Shown: one piece after another, positions 32,199 through 41,109 of the stretch
How the letters are laid out: each line of letters starts with the position of its first letter
How positions within the stretch are numbered: position 1 is the first letter of the stretch
DNA from: Acidobacteriaceae bacterium
Lineage (GTDB): Bacteria; Acidobacteriota; Terriglobia; Terriglobales; Acidobacteriaceae
Reading direction: 5' to 3'
DNA: 41,174 bases
NCBI GenBank assembly: GCA_030039035.1
Contig: JASHQQ010000125.1
Span: forward strand, 1 to 41,174
The notes under the pieces: generated by a model
The model's input: the letters and a program-made list of their open reading frames with translations, nothing else
The model's database searches: none
Told to the model about the DNA's origin: nothing
Translations under genes and position numbers: made by a program

Positions 32199-32915
32199 TC
32201 AGCAGCGGATCGTCTTCCGTTTCTTGCCAATGCGCCCCGTCGATTCCACCTTCTCGATGCAGGCCGTGGCCAGTGGCTCCTTGCAGGCGGTGTCACCCAT
32301 GTCGACCGTGACCTGGCCAATCTGGCGCGCCGCCTTCCTGGCTTTCTGAAGAAGGGGCTTCACATAGCATCCCACCGAAATCACGAACAGGTTCATCTTG
32401 TGGCGAACGCGGTTCGGAGAAGTATGAATCTTGTCTACGACAGTCTGCAGGAGCCCTTCGATCTCCTCCAGATCGAGCTTCTCGTCCGGCAGCATGGCGA
32501 CCAGGCCGCCATAAGTTGCCCAACCCGCGGCCGCGAGATGCTGTTTTTTCGACTTGATCCACTCGAGCGCGAGGTCGCGGCCGTGAGGATTTTCCACCGT
32601 AAGCCAGGGAACCGTGTACTCCGCGACCATGCGCACTCCGTGCGCAGAATTGGCCCATTCTTTCATCTGTTCCTTGCTCAGCCTGGACCCGTCGGCCACC
32701 ATTCCTGCGAGGTACATCGCCTCCGCGTTGCCCGTGGCGTAAAGTTCGCAAGCCAGCGCCTGCTGCGCCCCGATGGTTTTTGCGATCGACTTCATGTCGG
32801 CCGTGCTCACGCCGAAGACCCGCTCCGGTGCGTTTCCATGGCGGGCATAAATGGCGCGGATATTCTCTTTTCCCTTGCTCTTCAATGCGGACAGGATCGA
32901 CTCGACAGAACCCAT
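32199..32915 (-). CDS. DNA alkylation repair protein (AlkD-like)
   Basis: A 238-residue all-helical protein of the AlkC/AlkD HEAT-like repeat superfamily, recognised from RVFGVSTADMKSIAKTIGA near the N-terminus, ADGSRLSKEQMKEWANS and the following helical repeats. AlkD excises cationic alkylated bases without base flipping. The C-terminal ~35 residues (MGDTACKEPLATACIEKVESTGRIGKKRKTIRC) form a basic Cys-containing tail found in the family branch common in soil bacteria. Whether this branch has glycosylase activity is not certain. The RBS GGAGAG is six bases before ATG at 32915. Monocistronic. Confidence 0.8.
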   Translation of the reverse strand: MGSVESILSALKSKGKENIRAIYARHGNAPERVFGVSTADMKSIAKTIGAQQALACELYATGNAEAMYLAGMVADGSRLSKEQMKEWANSAHGVRMVAEYTVPWLTVENPHGRDLALEWIKSKKQHLAAAGWATYGGLVAMLPDEKLDLEEIEGLLQTVVDKIHTSPNRVRHKMNLFVISVGCYVKPLLQKARKAARQIGQVTVDMGDTACKEPLATACIEKVESTGRIGKKRKTIRC

Positions 32916-33023
32916 CGTTTTCTCTCCGCAAAACGGAATGTTTGCCGGAAGTATGCCCGCAGTGTACGCGAATCGGGATGAAGCGAGCGGGAATTCCGAA
33001 ACCAGGGCGACGAATCGGCAAGC

Positions 33024-33602
33024 TCATCCTGCCGGCTGCGGACGCGCCGCGCGCCAGGCCTCGCGATCGAGACGGTAGAGCACGTGCCGCCGCAAGGGAT
33101 GCCCGGCGGGCAGCAGCGGATGGTCGAAATCGTCGCGTTCGTCGTGCGTCATGCCCAGCTTCTCCATCACGCGGCGAGATGGCATATTCGCCGGAACCGT
33201 AAAGGAAACCAGGGCGGGCAGACCAAGGTCTTCGAAGGCGTAGCGCACCGCTTCCCGAGCGCCCTCCGTTGCCAGGCCGCGATTCCAGAAGTCGCTGCGC
33301 AGACGCCAGCCGATTTCGACCGCGGGCATAAAATGCGCGTGGAATTGCGGAACGGAAAGGCCGATGAATCCAAGGAAGATGCTCCCTTCGCGCAGCTCTG
33401 CCGCCCACAGTCCGAATCCATGCCGCTCGAATTGGCGCTGGATGCGATTGTATGCGGCGTCCGACTCCCGGGGGGCCAGGACGTTCGGGAAGAACTCCAT
33501 GACGCGCGGATCGGCGTTGATGGCCGCGAACGGCGCGCGGTCGGCGTCGCGCCACCGGCGCAGGTTCAGGCGCCCGGTCGTTATCGATTCAGCCATACGC
33601 AC
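33024..33602 (-). CDS. RimJ/RimL-type GNAT N-acetyltransferase
   Basis: A 192-residue acetyltransferase with TTGRLNLRRWRDADRAPFAAINADPRVMEFFP at the start, GFIGLSVPQFHAHFMPAVEIGWRL in the middle, and FWNRGLATEGAREAVRYAFEDLGL, then MPSRRVMEKLGM, which are the acetyl-CoA-binding and late motifs of the RimJ/RimL group. It may modify a protein N-terminus or a small amine. GTG at 33602 with GGAGG nine bases upstream is preferred; ATG at 33596 (MAESITTG) is two codons later. Confidence 0.88.
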   Translation of the reverse strand: MRMAESITTGRLNLRRWRDADRAPFAAINADPRVMEFFPNVLAPRESDAAYNRIQRQFERHGFGLWAAELREGSIFLGFIGLSVPQFHAHFMPAVEIGWRLRSDFWNRGLATEGAREAVRYAFEDLGLPALVSFTVPANMPSRRVMEKLGMTHDERDDFDHPLLPAGHPLRRHVLYRLDREAWRAARPQPAG

Positions 33603-33699
33603 AGCCTGGTTCCTCCCCGGCGGAAAACGCGGCGCACCCCCGATTTATCATGAAGCATTCAGCAAAGCGGGACCCCGGAGGCCGAGACAGGAGCTCATC

Positions 33700-34146
33700 A
33701 TGCCGGCGAACGATATCTTCACTCCGCCCCCGCGCTGGATTCGCCCCGTTCGGATCCTCGGATACCTGGTGTTCCTCGTCGCGTTTTTTCTGCCCGCGGT
33801 GCGCGAGCCCGCAAGTGGCGAAACACATCGCGGTTGGTTCTGCGCCGGCGTAACACTGATCAACTCGCTCAATCGGGATTTCTGGCGCTCCAAGGAGTTT
33901 CTCGCCATTCTCAGCGGCTGGATCAATCCGCTGATGCTGCTCTATGTGGCATCGCTCTTTTCGCGCAAATTGCGCATTTTCCGCCGCATTGTCTCCATTC
34001 TGATTGTTCTGTTCATTCCCGGCACGTGGGTCTTTTTCTACCTCGAACCTTTGACGCCGTTGATCGGTCATGTCTTGTGGATCGCGGGGATTCTGATGAT
34101 CCTGGCGGGCGAAACAGTTCGACCCGTCGCACCATCGAATGAGTAG
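33700..34146 (+). CDS. Small four-helix membrane protein of unknown function
   Basis: A 148-residue protein starting MPANDIFTPPPRWIRPVR with four hydrophobic helices (ILGYLVFLVAFFLPAV, FLAILSGWINPLMLLYVASLF, RIVSILIVLFIPGTWVFFYL, LIGHVLWIAGILMILAG). The start has CAGGAG about seven bases upstream; the frame is open upstream but lacks any signal. It is the only plus-strand gene between 28.3 and 39.9 kb. No family recognised. Confidence 0.75.
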   Translation: MPANDIFTPPPRWIRPVRILGYLVFLVAFFLPAVREPASGETHRGWFCAGVTLINSLNRDFWRSKEFLAILSGWINPLMLLYVASLFSRKLRIFRRIVSILIVLFIPGTWVFFYLEPLTPLIGHVLWIAGILMILAGETVRPVAPSNE

Positions 34147-34179
34147 AGCATTGGTGCCGTACAGCGCCTGAGCACACGC

Positions 34180-34965
34180 TCACCGCTTGCGCAGCCGCAC
34201 GGACTCCCAGCTCCCATCGGAGACCCAGCCGCCATCCACCGAGAGCGTGTGGCCGTTCACGAAGCCGCTCTCTTCATCGTCAGCCAGAAATGCGATAGCT
34301 CGCGCCACGTCGTCGGGCGAAGCGAATCGGCCCATGGGCACGCGACCCGTAATGTCGGCGTCGGAGTAGCTTCCGCCGGCCTGGTCGGCCGCATCCATCT
34401 CCGTCTTCACCCAGCCGGGACATACGGCGTTGACGCGCACTCCGCGGCCGCCCCACTCCGCCGCCAGCGTGCGTGTGAGGCCGATCAAGCCGTGCTTCGA
34501 CGCGTTGTAGGCCGCACGGTCGGCGACGGCGATCAATCCCGCGACCGACGCAACGTTGACGATCGAGCCGCTGCGTGCTTCGAACATTCTTCGGCCGAAC
34601 GCTTTGGCCAACAGAAACGGCGCGACCAGGTTCACTTCTATCACGCGGCGATAGTCGCTCGCCGTCGTTTCTTCGGCGGGACAGATGAGACTGATCCCGG
34701 CGTTGTTCACCAGCACATTCACGCCGCCCCAGCGATCGAAGACGAGCCGCGCAAAGCGTTCGACGACCGCCTCGTCGGCTACGTTCCCGGCGAATCCGAA
34801 CGCCACGCCGCCGCGTGATTCGATCGCATGGACGGTCTCGTCCGGCTCGCGAAGGTCGATGATGGCGATGCGAAAGCCGCGCCCGGCGAGCAGCTCCGCG
34901 GTGCGGCGGCCGATGCCCTGCGCTCCGCCGGTTACCACGGCAACGCGTTGGTTCGAACTTGTCAT
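34180..34965 (-). CDS. SDR family oxidoreductase (3-oxoacyl-ACP-reductase-like)
   Basis: A 261-residue classical short-chain dehydrogenase: cofactor motif TGGAQGIG, NNAG motif (VLVNNAGISLI), catalytic Ser in VNVASVAGL and YxxxK in AAYNASKHG, plus the substrate-region segment PGWVKTEM. The residue after the second beta strand (IIDLRE) is Asp, which in SDRs usually favours NAD(H). Its substrate is unknown. It lies 33 bases downstream of the Rieske oxygenase gene on the same strand, so it may oxidise the cis-diol or hydroxylated product of that enzyme. Confidence 0.9.
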   Translation of the reverse strand: MTSSNQRVAVVTGGAQGIGRRTAELLAGRGFRIAIIDLREPDETVHAIESRGGVAFGFAGNVADEAVVERFARLVFDRWGGVNVLVNNAGISLICPAEETTASDYRRVIEVNLVAPFLLAKAFGRRMFEARSGSIVNVASVAGLIAVADRAAYNASKHGLIGLTRTLAAEWGGRGVRVNAVCPGWVKTEMDAADQAGGSYSDADITGRVPMGRFASPDDVARAIAFLADDEESGFVNGHTLSVDGGWVSDGSWESVRLRKR

Positions 34966-34998
34966 CGTTCAGATTCTCGTTTCCGTCTTTAAGAATTC

Positions 34999-36093
34999 TC
35001 AGCTTCGCCAGTGCAATTCGACCGGTCCGTCCATCGGATGCTTCTTTGTCCCGTCCAGCCGCGCCTGCTTGAGCGCGAAGTACCACTTGGCGGGTTTGTC
35101 AGCGTCGTCGATCAACATCAGGCTGGGATTGTGCCGCAACCCTTCGGCCTGCTGGATCATCGTCTCCTGGTCCTGGCGTACGAACCGCGCGCCAAAAAAC
35201 CTGGCAATCGGCGTGAAGAACGGAACATGGTACAGAACATTCCACGCGCCGACGACGTCGATGCGGCACGTTGAGCCGGTCACCGGCGTCACCGTGGTGA
35301 GGCTCGAAAACCACTTGTCGCCGCAGCGATTGATCTCGGTGCGGCGATTGGGCAGCACAAAGTCAATCGTCGTTTCCACCGGCTGCCCGTAAACGCCGAG
35401 CAGCCGATAAGGTGCGGAGTTGGCGCTGGGCGCATGCGCGCTCATGCGGAAGCCTTCGGGAATCGGTTCGAAGCGCTTGGTTTTTTCGCGGATGCTGGTG
35501 CGCGAGCGCCACCACCACGCCTGGTGCACGAACGGCCCGTGCGCCGGATCCATCAGGCCGATGATTCCGTGGTCCACATTGCAGGGCAGATCGGCGCTAA
35601 GATGCGCGGTGCGGTAGCGCGGCCCGAACTTGGCCAGCTCCGGCGCCGGCGGCTGCGCGCCCGGCGAACGCTTTCCGCTTCCCGGACTCGGCACAAAGAC
35701 CCACGCATGCCCGTCGCGTTCTTCGCAGCGAAATGCCGTGGCATAGATGCGCGTGGCGTCGAGCTTGTCGGCCTGGGTGAGCGAAGGGATGAGCGTGCAC
35801 TGCCCGCTGCACGGCTCGAACTCCCATCCGTGATAGCGGCAGGTGACGCGGTGGCCGTCGAACCATCCCACGCTGAGCGGAATGCCGCGGTGCGGGCAGT
35901 TGTCGCGCAAAGCAAAAACGCGGCCGTCGCTGCGGCGCCCCAGCACCAGCGGGATATCGAGCAGCGTGGCTTTGGTCAATTTGTCCGGCCGCAGTCTCTC
36001 CGTGCGCAGCGCCGGATACCAGTCGTCGTAGATCAGCGTTGCCGCTGGACCCTGAATCGACGCGCCGGTCTCCGATGGGACACGCAGAGGCAT
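34999..36093 (-). CDS. Rieske non-haem iron oxygenase, large subunit
   Basis: A 364-residue oxygenase of the single-subunit (VanA/PaO/KshA-like) type. The Rieske motif is CPHRG and CRYHGW (residues ~66-90). The mononuclear iron motif is in NVDHGIIGLMDPAHGPFVH, where two His and an Asp would bind iron. A C-terminal domain closes the substrate pocket. It hydroxylates or demethylates an aromatic or ring substrate with O2 and electrons from a separate reductase, which is not in this window. ATG at 36093 has GTGAGG five bases upstream. The SDR gene follows downstream. Confidence 0.9.
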   Translation of the reverse strand: MPLRVPSETGASIQGPAATLIYDDWYPALRTERLRPDKLTKATLLDIPLVLGRRSDGRVFALRDNCPHRGIPLSVGWFDGHRVTCRYHGWEFEPCSGQCTLIPSLTQADKLDATRIYATAFRCEERDGHAWVFVPSPGSGKRSPGAQPPAPELAKFGPRYRTAHLSADLPCNVDHGIIGLMDPAHGPFVHQAWWWRSRTSIREKTKRFEPIPEGFRMSAHAPSANSAPYRLLGVYGQPVETTIDFVLPNRRTEINRCGDKWFSSLTTVTPVTGSTCRIDVVGAWNVLYHVPFFTPIARFFGARFVRQDQETMIQQAEGLRHNPSLMLIDDADKPAKWYFALKQARLDGTKKHPMDGPVELHWRS

Positions 36094-36155
36094 TTGGCCT
36101 CACCATAGCACTCCGCGCAAAGCCGATGCCAGCGGCACACCTTCATCGAACCAAC

Positions 36156-36206
36156 TGTCATCCTGAGCGACGTCCGCAGCGGCGGACGGAGCCGAAGGAT
36201 CTGTGG
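36156..36206. repeat. Dispersed 'TGTCATCCTGAGCGA' type intergenic repeat
   Basis: The stretch begins TGTCATCCTGAGCGA, contains a perfect hairpin CGTCCGC-AGCG-GCGGACG (36171-36188), and ends GCCGAAGGATCTGTGG. The outer ATCCT/AGGAT ends are also complementary. It lies between the Rieske gene and the tricorn-protease gene. Such elements are often found many times in the genomes of this and other phyla; copy number in this genome cannot be seen here. Confidence 0.5.
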
Positions 36207-36247
36207 TTGATTCCTGCGGACGATGGAGCGAATGTCAAAGCGCCTCC

Positions 36248-39200
36248 CTAATTCTTCCCCAGCCCGTCGTTCTTGTGGTAGTTCGGGTAGGGCGGAATCG
36301 GTATCTCCGGAATGGGGTTGGCCTTCAGCTCCTCGAGCACCATCTGCACGCCCGTTTCGAGTTGCTTGTCGCGTCCCGCCACATAATCCGCAGGTAGATC
36401 TTCGACTGGCACGTCCGGCGCGATGCCGTGATTCTCCACTTCCCACTCGCCGTGCAGGCCATAGATGGCGTAGCGCGGCGCCATCACGTAGCCGTTGTCG
36501 AGCAGCGAAGGATATCCTCCGATGCCAACCAGCCCACCCCACGTGCGCGTGCCGATCAGCTTGCCGATCCCGGCTTTTTTGAAGTACCACGGCATGGCAT
36601 CGCCGCCGGAGCCCGAGTTCTGGTTGATGAGCATCACTTTGGGCCCGAAAATGGCGCCAACCGGATCGTGAATCGGCTTGCCGTCGCGCTCGACAGCCCC
36701 GGAGAGCGGAAATCGCTTGAGCACGTCGACGACATAGTCGGCGATATAGCCGCCTTCGTTCCAGCGCTCATCGAGCACCAGCGCCTGCTTGTCGAGCTGC
36801 GAGTAGAAGAAGCGGTTGAAGTTGTTATAGCCGGCGCCCGCGGTATTGGGCATGTAGACGTAAGCCACCTTGCCGCCGGAAAGCTCATCCACCTTGTGCC
36901 GGTTGGATTCGATCCAGTCGAGCTCGCGCAGGCCATCCTCGTCGGGAATGGGGACGACGGTCACGTCGCGTGCGTCTTTGCCGTCAGCGGACGGCCCAAC
37001 ATGCAGTATTGTTTGCTTGCCAGCCGTGCCCTCGAAGAACGAGTAAAGATTGTCGCCGGCGTGCAACTCCCTGCCGTTGACGGCGATCAGGTACTCGCCC
37101 TGTTTGACGTAGACGCCCGGAAGCGTGAGCGGCGACGCCAGGCCGGGCGTCCAGTTCTGGCCGCCGAGAATCTTACTGATGCGATAGCGCCCGTTGTCGA
37201 CCGTGTAATCGGCGCCAAGCAATCCGGTCTTGGGATCGGTGTCAGGATGATAGGGCCCGCCGACGAACATGTGCCCGATGTTGATCTCGCCCAGCATCTC
37301 AATCGACAGATAGGTGAACTCGTCGCGCGAGGCGAGGTTGTCAAGGTACGGCTTGTACCTGGCCTCGATCTTCGGGATGCTGAGACCGTGCGTGTTGGGG
37401 TCGTAGAGAAAGTCCCGCTCGATGCGCCAGGTTTCGTGGTACATTTGCCGCCACTCGGCGCGCGGATCAACCGTTGCAATCATGCCGCCGAGGTTTAGCG
37501 GCTTGCCGGGGCTGCTGTTGCCGGATTTCAGGTCGTCGGCGGGGCTGATCGTCCACGCGGTCTTGCGCGCGTAGAGCACTTTGCTCCCGTCCTGCGAGAC
37601 GGTGAAAGCATCGACGTTTTCGAGGACGGATTCGGTCTCGCGCTTCTCCAGAGTGAACTTCCACACGGCGCGGATGCCTGCGCCGCCGTCATCCTCGTTG
37701 GATGAGCGGCCGAACGGCGAACCCTCGGAAAGGTAAATCACGCCGGTTTTGCCCACATCCAGACCACTGTAGTTCCGGGCCGGAATAGGCAGCGAAAGGA
37801 TGCGGTTGCCGATGCCTTCGAGATCGATCTTCACCTCGACGGGCTTCTCTTTGTCCTTATCCTCTTTATCTTTGTCCGATTTGGCCGCGTCCTTGTCGGC
37901 GGACTTGGCCTGGTCCTTGGCATCGCTTTTCTGCGCCTCGTCGGCTTTCTTCGGCTCGTCTTTCTTTTCTTCCTTCGGCTTTTCGTCGTCGCTCTCCGGA
38001 GGCACAGGCGAAGCGCCGTCCTTGGCCAGAACCACGACGTAGGCCGCGAAGGTTTGCCCGCGGTCGAGCGAAGACAGATCGATGCCGGCGTGCGAAGGCC
38101 CGTCGTTGGTCGAGGCCAGGAAGTAAAGGAACTTGCCATTGGGATCGAAGACCGGGCTATAGGCATCGCTCATGCCGTCGGTGATCTGCGTCGACTTGTG
38201 CGTTTCGACCGAATAGACAAAGACGGCGCGCAGTTGGTTGTCCAGGTCGCGGTAATAGGCGATCCACCTGGAGTCGGGCGACCAGGCGAGGCCGAAACCG
38301 CCCCCGAAGTTGCCGAATATTCCCTTGTCGATCAGCACCGGTTTGCCCGCTGCTGCACCGGCCGCGGGCACGTCGAGATACCAGACGCGCAGATGCTTGT
38401 CGCTATAGGCAATGTGCTTGGAATCCGGCGACCAGGTGGGGCTGTAGAAGAAACTCGGATCGGGGCCGAGGTCGATGACCGTCGGCGCCTTGAATCCGGT
38501 CTGGTCGTGCAGGTAAAGCTGGTACTCGCCCGACGCATCCGAGAAGTAGGCGATCGTCTTGCCGTCCGGCGACCAGGAGGGGTCGCGCTCAGCGGTGCCG
38601 GGTGTGTTGGTCAGGTTGCGCGTGTCGCCTTTTTCGCCCGGCACGGTAAAGATTTCGCCGTGCGCCTCGAATACCGCGCGCGCGCCGCTCGGCGAGAGCG
38701 CGGCATTCTGGATCTCATCGGGCGGAATGGTCGCGAGGTGCGGCGCGATATCCGCCAGCCCGCCATGGATCCGGATCGGAACCGTCCGGTCCTCGTTGTT
38801 CGCCGTGTCGACCAGATGAATCGAGCCGAACTGCTCGTAAACGAGCCCGCCGGGGCCCCCCTGCACGATCTTCAAGTCGTAGCTCTTGTTGGGCTCGACC
38901 TGGCTGACTTGCTGAGAACCGACGTCGTAGCGGAAGAGCGAGATCGGGCCGTTGCGATCGGAGAGGAAGTAAACCGAATCGCCGACCCAAACCGGATCGG
39001 AATCGTTGGAGTTGTCGCGCGGCACTTTGACGAGATCGAGCGTCTTCAGGTTCACAATCCAGATCGGCGTGGTCTGCCCGCCGTGGTACTGCTTCCACGC
39101 CTGCTCCCATTTTGTGATGGGGTTGTAGGCGATCGACTGGCCGTCGGGCGAAAACGAGCCTTCGGATCCCGCCGGTAGCGGAAGCGGCTCGGGCATTCCC

Positions 39201-39688
39201 GAACCGTCGGCGTGCACCCGAAAGAGCCGCAGGTAATGGCGGGAACTCGCCATTGAGCTGGCGATCAGCACGTCTTTGCCATCCGGCGACCAGCCCACCA
39301 CCAGGCTGCCGACCGGGTGCCAGGTAATGCGCCGCGGGACCCCGCCCGAGGACGGCATCACGTACACGTCGATGCTGCCGTGCAAACGCGCCGTATGCTC
39401 GATGCCGGCGTCTGGATACGCGGTATAGGCGATCTGGCTTCCGTCGGGCGAATAGAACGGCCCCCCAACCACGGCGCTGGTCGCGGTGAGGCGCTGGGCA
39501 TCGCCGCCCTGCCGGCTTACAGTCCACACATCGTTGGCGTAGCGGAAGGCGATCCGGTCCTGGCTCAACGAAGGGCATTGCAGCAGCAAGGGGGATTGTG
39601 ACGAGCCGGGTTGCGCAGGTGCAGGGGTGGGCAATGCAACGGCCAGTGCGGCAACAACAGGCGCAAGCCGGAAAAGAACGCGGATCAT
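36248..39688 (-). CDS. Tricorn-type protease (S41 family) with N-terminal signal peptide
   Basis: A 1146-residue secreted tricorn homologue. Signal peptide: VAALAVALPTPAPAQP. A WD40/TolB-like beta-propeller region with repeated SPDG units spans residues ~35-560 (SPDGSQIAYTAYP, SPDGKTIAYFSD and others). A charged Lys/Asp/Glu linker fills ~563-616. The C-terminal region holds the helical C1 domain (MYHETWRIERDFLYDPNTHG), a PDZ domain (GVYVKQGEYLIAVNGREL) and the S41 core with NQNSGSGGDAMPW (nucleophile Ser region) and GTRTWGGLVGIGGYPSL. Tricorn enzymes cut peptides released by other proteases. The GGAGG five bases before ATG at 39688 sets the start; the upstream frame (to 39976) is not coding. 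Monocistronic. Confidence 0.93.
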   Translation of the reverse strand: MIRVLFRLAPVVAALAVALPTPAPAQPGSSQSPLLLQCPSLSQDRIAFRYANDVWTVSRQGGDAQRLTATSAVVGGPFYSPDGSQIAYTAYPDAGIEHTARLHGSIDVYVMPSSGGVPRRITWHPVGSLVVGWSPDGKDVLIASSMASSRHYLRLFRVHADGSGMPEPLPLPAGSEGSFSPDGQSIAYNPITKWEQAWKQYHGGQTTPIWIVNLKTLDLVKVPRDNSNDSDPVWVGDSVYFLSDRNGPISLFRYDVGSQQVSQVEPNKSYDLKIVQGGPGGLVYEQFGSIHLVDTANNEDRTVPIRIHGGLADIAPHLATIPPDEIQNAALSPSGARAVFEAHGEIFTVPGEKGDTRNLTNTPGTAERDPSWSPDGKTIAYFSDASGEYQLYLHDQTGFKAPTVIDLGPDPSFFYSPTWSPDSKHIAYSDKHLRVWYLDVPAAGAAAGKPVLIDKGIFGNFGGGFGLAWSPDSRWIAYYRDLDNQLRAVFVYSVETHKSTQITDGMSDAYSPVFDPNGKFLYFLASTNDGPSHAGIDLSSLDRGQTFAAYVVVLAKDGASPVPPESDDEKPKEEKKDEPKKADEAQKSDAKDQAKSADKDAAKSDKDKEDKDKEKPVEVKIDLEGIGNRILSLPIPARNYSGLDVGKTGVIYLSEGSPFGRSSNEDDGGAGIRAVWKFTLEKRETESVLENVDAFTVSQDGSKVLYARKTAWTISPADDLKSGNSSPGKPLNLGGMIATVDPRAEWRQMYHETWRIERDFLYDPNTHGLSIPKIEARYKPYLDNLASRDEFTYLSIEMLGEINIGHMFVGGPYHPDTDPKTGLLGADYTVDNGRYRISKILGGQNWTPGLASPLTLPGVYVKQGEYLIAVNGRELHAGDNLYSFFEGTAGKQTILHVGPSADGKDARDVTVVPIPDEDGLRELDWIESNRHKVDELSGGKVAYVYMPNTAGAGYNNFNRFFYSQLDKQALVLDERWNEGGYIADYVVDVLKRFPLSGAVERDGKPIHDPVGAIFGPKVMLINQNSGSGGDAMPWYFKKAGIGKLIGTRTWGGLVGIGGYPSLLDNGYVMAPRYAIYGLHGEWEVENHGIAPDVPVEDLPADYVAGRDKQLETGVQMVLEELKANPIPEIPIPPYPNYHKNDGLGKN

Positions 39689-39939
39689 CGTGCCTCCATT
39701 CGTGCGGAGTGTCACCCAGACGGATTTCGGGGGACGGCTACTGAGCATACAGGACGGTTGCCTTGCTTCGCCAGGAGTTAACGGCCGGGAAAGGGCCGCC
39801 AACGCCGATTGGGTGTGACCGGGCGCGGGATTCCGTGACGGATGCCGACCAGCCATTTGATGGAAACCTCGGATTACCGAATTCGCAGTTCGTCCGTCCA
39901 AGAGCGCATATTGCTGGTCGCCTTTTGAGGAGGCAGGGG

Positions 39940-41061
39940 ATGAGGCAGATTCGTTCGGTCCTTCCGGGCTTGGCATTCGCTTTCTGCATTTCGCCCTGTG
40001 CAGGCCTTGCGCAGACGAGCGACATCGCCGTCCAGACCCAGGCGTCCTCCGGCGACATTCAAAGCTGGCTCGAGAGCGGCGACCCGCGCCTGATGGCGTG
40101 GGGAGCGTACTTCTCCGCCCGCAATGGGGACCCTTCCGGCGACGCGACCATGGTGGAGATTCTGGACCGATGGGCAGAGGCAGGCAAGAAGCGAGAGGAG
40201 CTGACTGGAACCGAGCAGGATGCTTTCACTGCGATTCTCGACGCGCTGATCCAGCACAACAGGGCTCTCTCGCCCGAGACTCTCGCCGTGCTCGCGGAGA
40301 AATTTCCGGCGCAGACGGCGATCCTCGCCGCGCGCCTCTCGGTCGACGAGTCACTGCCGCTGCTGCAAAGTTGGTACGCGCTGCGGAAAGACGACAAGTC
40401 GCCTGCGTTGGCGAGAATCGCCGCAATGATGCTTTCTAAAGCGCCGCCGCCGGGCTTTGCGGCCATTGTTCTCGAGGAATCGAAGGAAACCGTCGAAGTG
40501 TCGGTGGTCGATCCGGGCGCCGGGTTCGGCGGAGGTATCGGCGGCGGCCTCTATACCGTCGATGGTCCCATGCGCCGGGGATGGCCGCCGATCTTCCAGT
40601 ACAACATCGTCGAAAACCCGCAGGAAGGCAATGATCCGCTGCTCATCGAGGCCGGCGGCGACCGCATCACCTATCGGCGAACCGACAAAGCCGGTGGGTC
40701 CTTCATTGGGGTCCGTTCTCTCAATGACGAAACACGGCAGCACCTCCTTCTGGAAATGCTCGGCGGCGACCGCTCCGCCTTGCAATGGCAGACGCAGCAG
40801 CAGATCTCCATCGAGTGGCAGGGCCCGGCGAACTTCCTTTCCGAAGTCCTGGGCATTGTCGATGAAGAGGAATCCAGGCTGCGCGACACCGTCGAGGCGC
40901 TCTACGAGGATGGGCTGCTCTCGCCGGAAGAAGCGAGCAAGGTCAGGCCCGCACTGCTGGTGAATGTCGTCGACTACCGCAGCGTGAAGGATTCATGGAT
41001 CCCGGCATTCGAATCCCGTGATCCCCGCACAACGGTCGCGCTGTCGTTCACGATCGATTGA
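39940..41061 (+). CDS. Secreted protein of unknown function
   Basis: A 373-residue protein starting with a signal peptide (SVLPGLAFAFCISPCAGLAQT). The N-terminal ~180 residues look helical and may include repeat-like HEAT or armadillo helices (SWLESGDPRLMAWGAYFSA, ILDALIQHNRALSPETLAVLA, SLPLLQSWYALRKDDKSPA). A glycine-rich segment (DPGAGFGGGIGGGLYTVDG) separates these from a C-terminal part with HLLLEMLGGD, WQTQQQISIEW and LRDTVEALYEDGLLSPEEA. The RBS is GAGGAGG about six bases before ATG at 39940. I cannot assign a family. Its C-terminus ends in a beta strand (TTVALSFTID). Confidence 0.78.
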   Translation: MRQIRSVLPGLAFAFCISPCAGLAQTSDIAVQTQASSGDIQSWLESGDPRLMAWGAYFSARNGDPSGDATMVEILDRWAEAGKKREELTGTEQDAFTAILDALIQHNRALSPETLAVLAEKFPAQTAILAARLSVDESLPLLQSWYALRKDDKSPALARIAAMMLSKAPPPGFAAIVLEESKETVEVSVVDPGAGFGGGIGGGLYTVDGPMRRGWPPIFQYNIVENPQEGNDPLLIEAGGDRITYRRTDKAGGSFIGVRSLNDETRQHLLLEMLGGDRSALQWQTQQQISIEWQGPANFLSEVLGIVDEEESRLRDTVEALYEDGLLSPEEASKVRPALLVNVVDYRSVKDSWIPAFESRDPRTTVALSFTID

Positions 41062-41109
41062 GGGTGGTCGATTATTGAGCAGCGCAGCCTGGTTTTGAAC
41101 GCTCAACAG

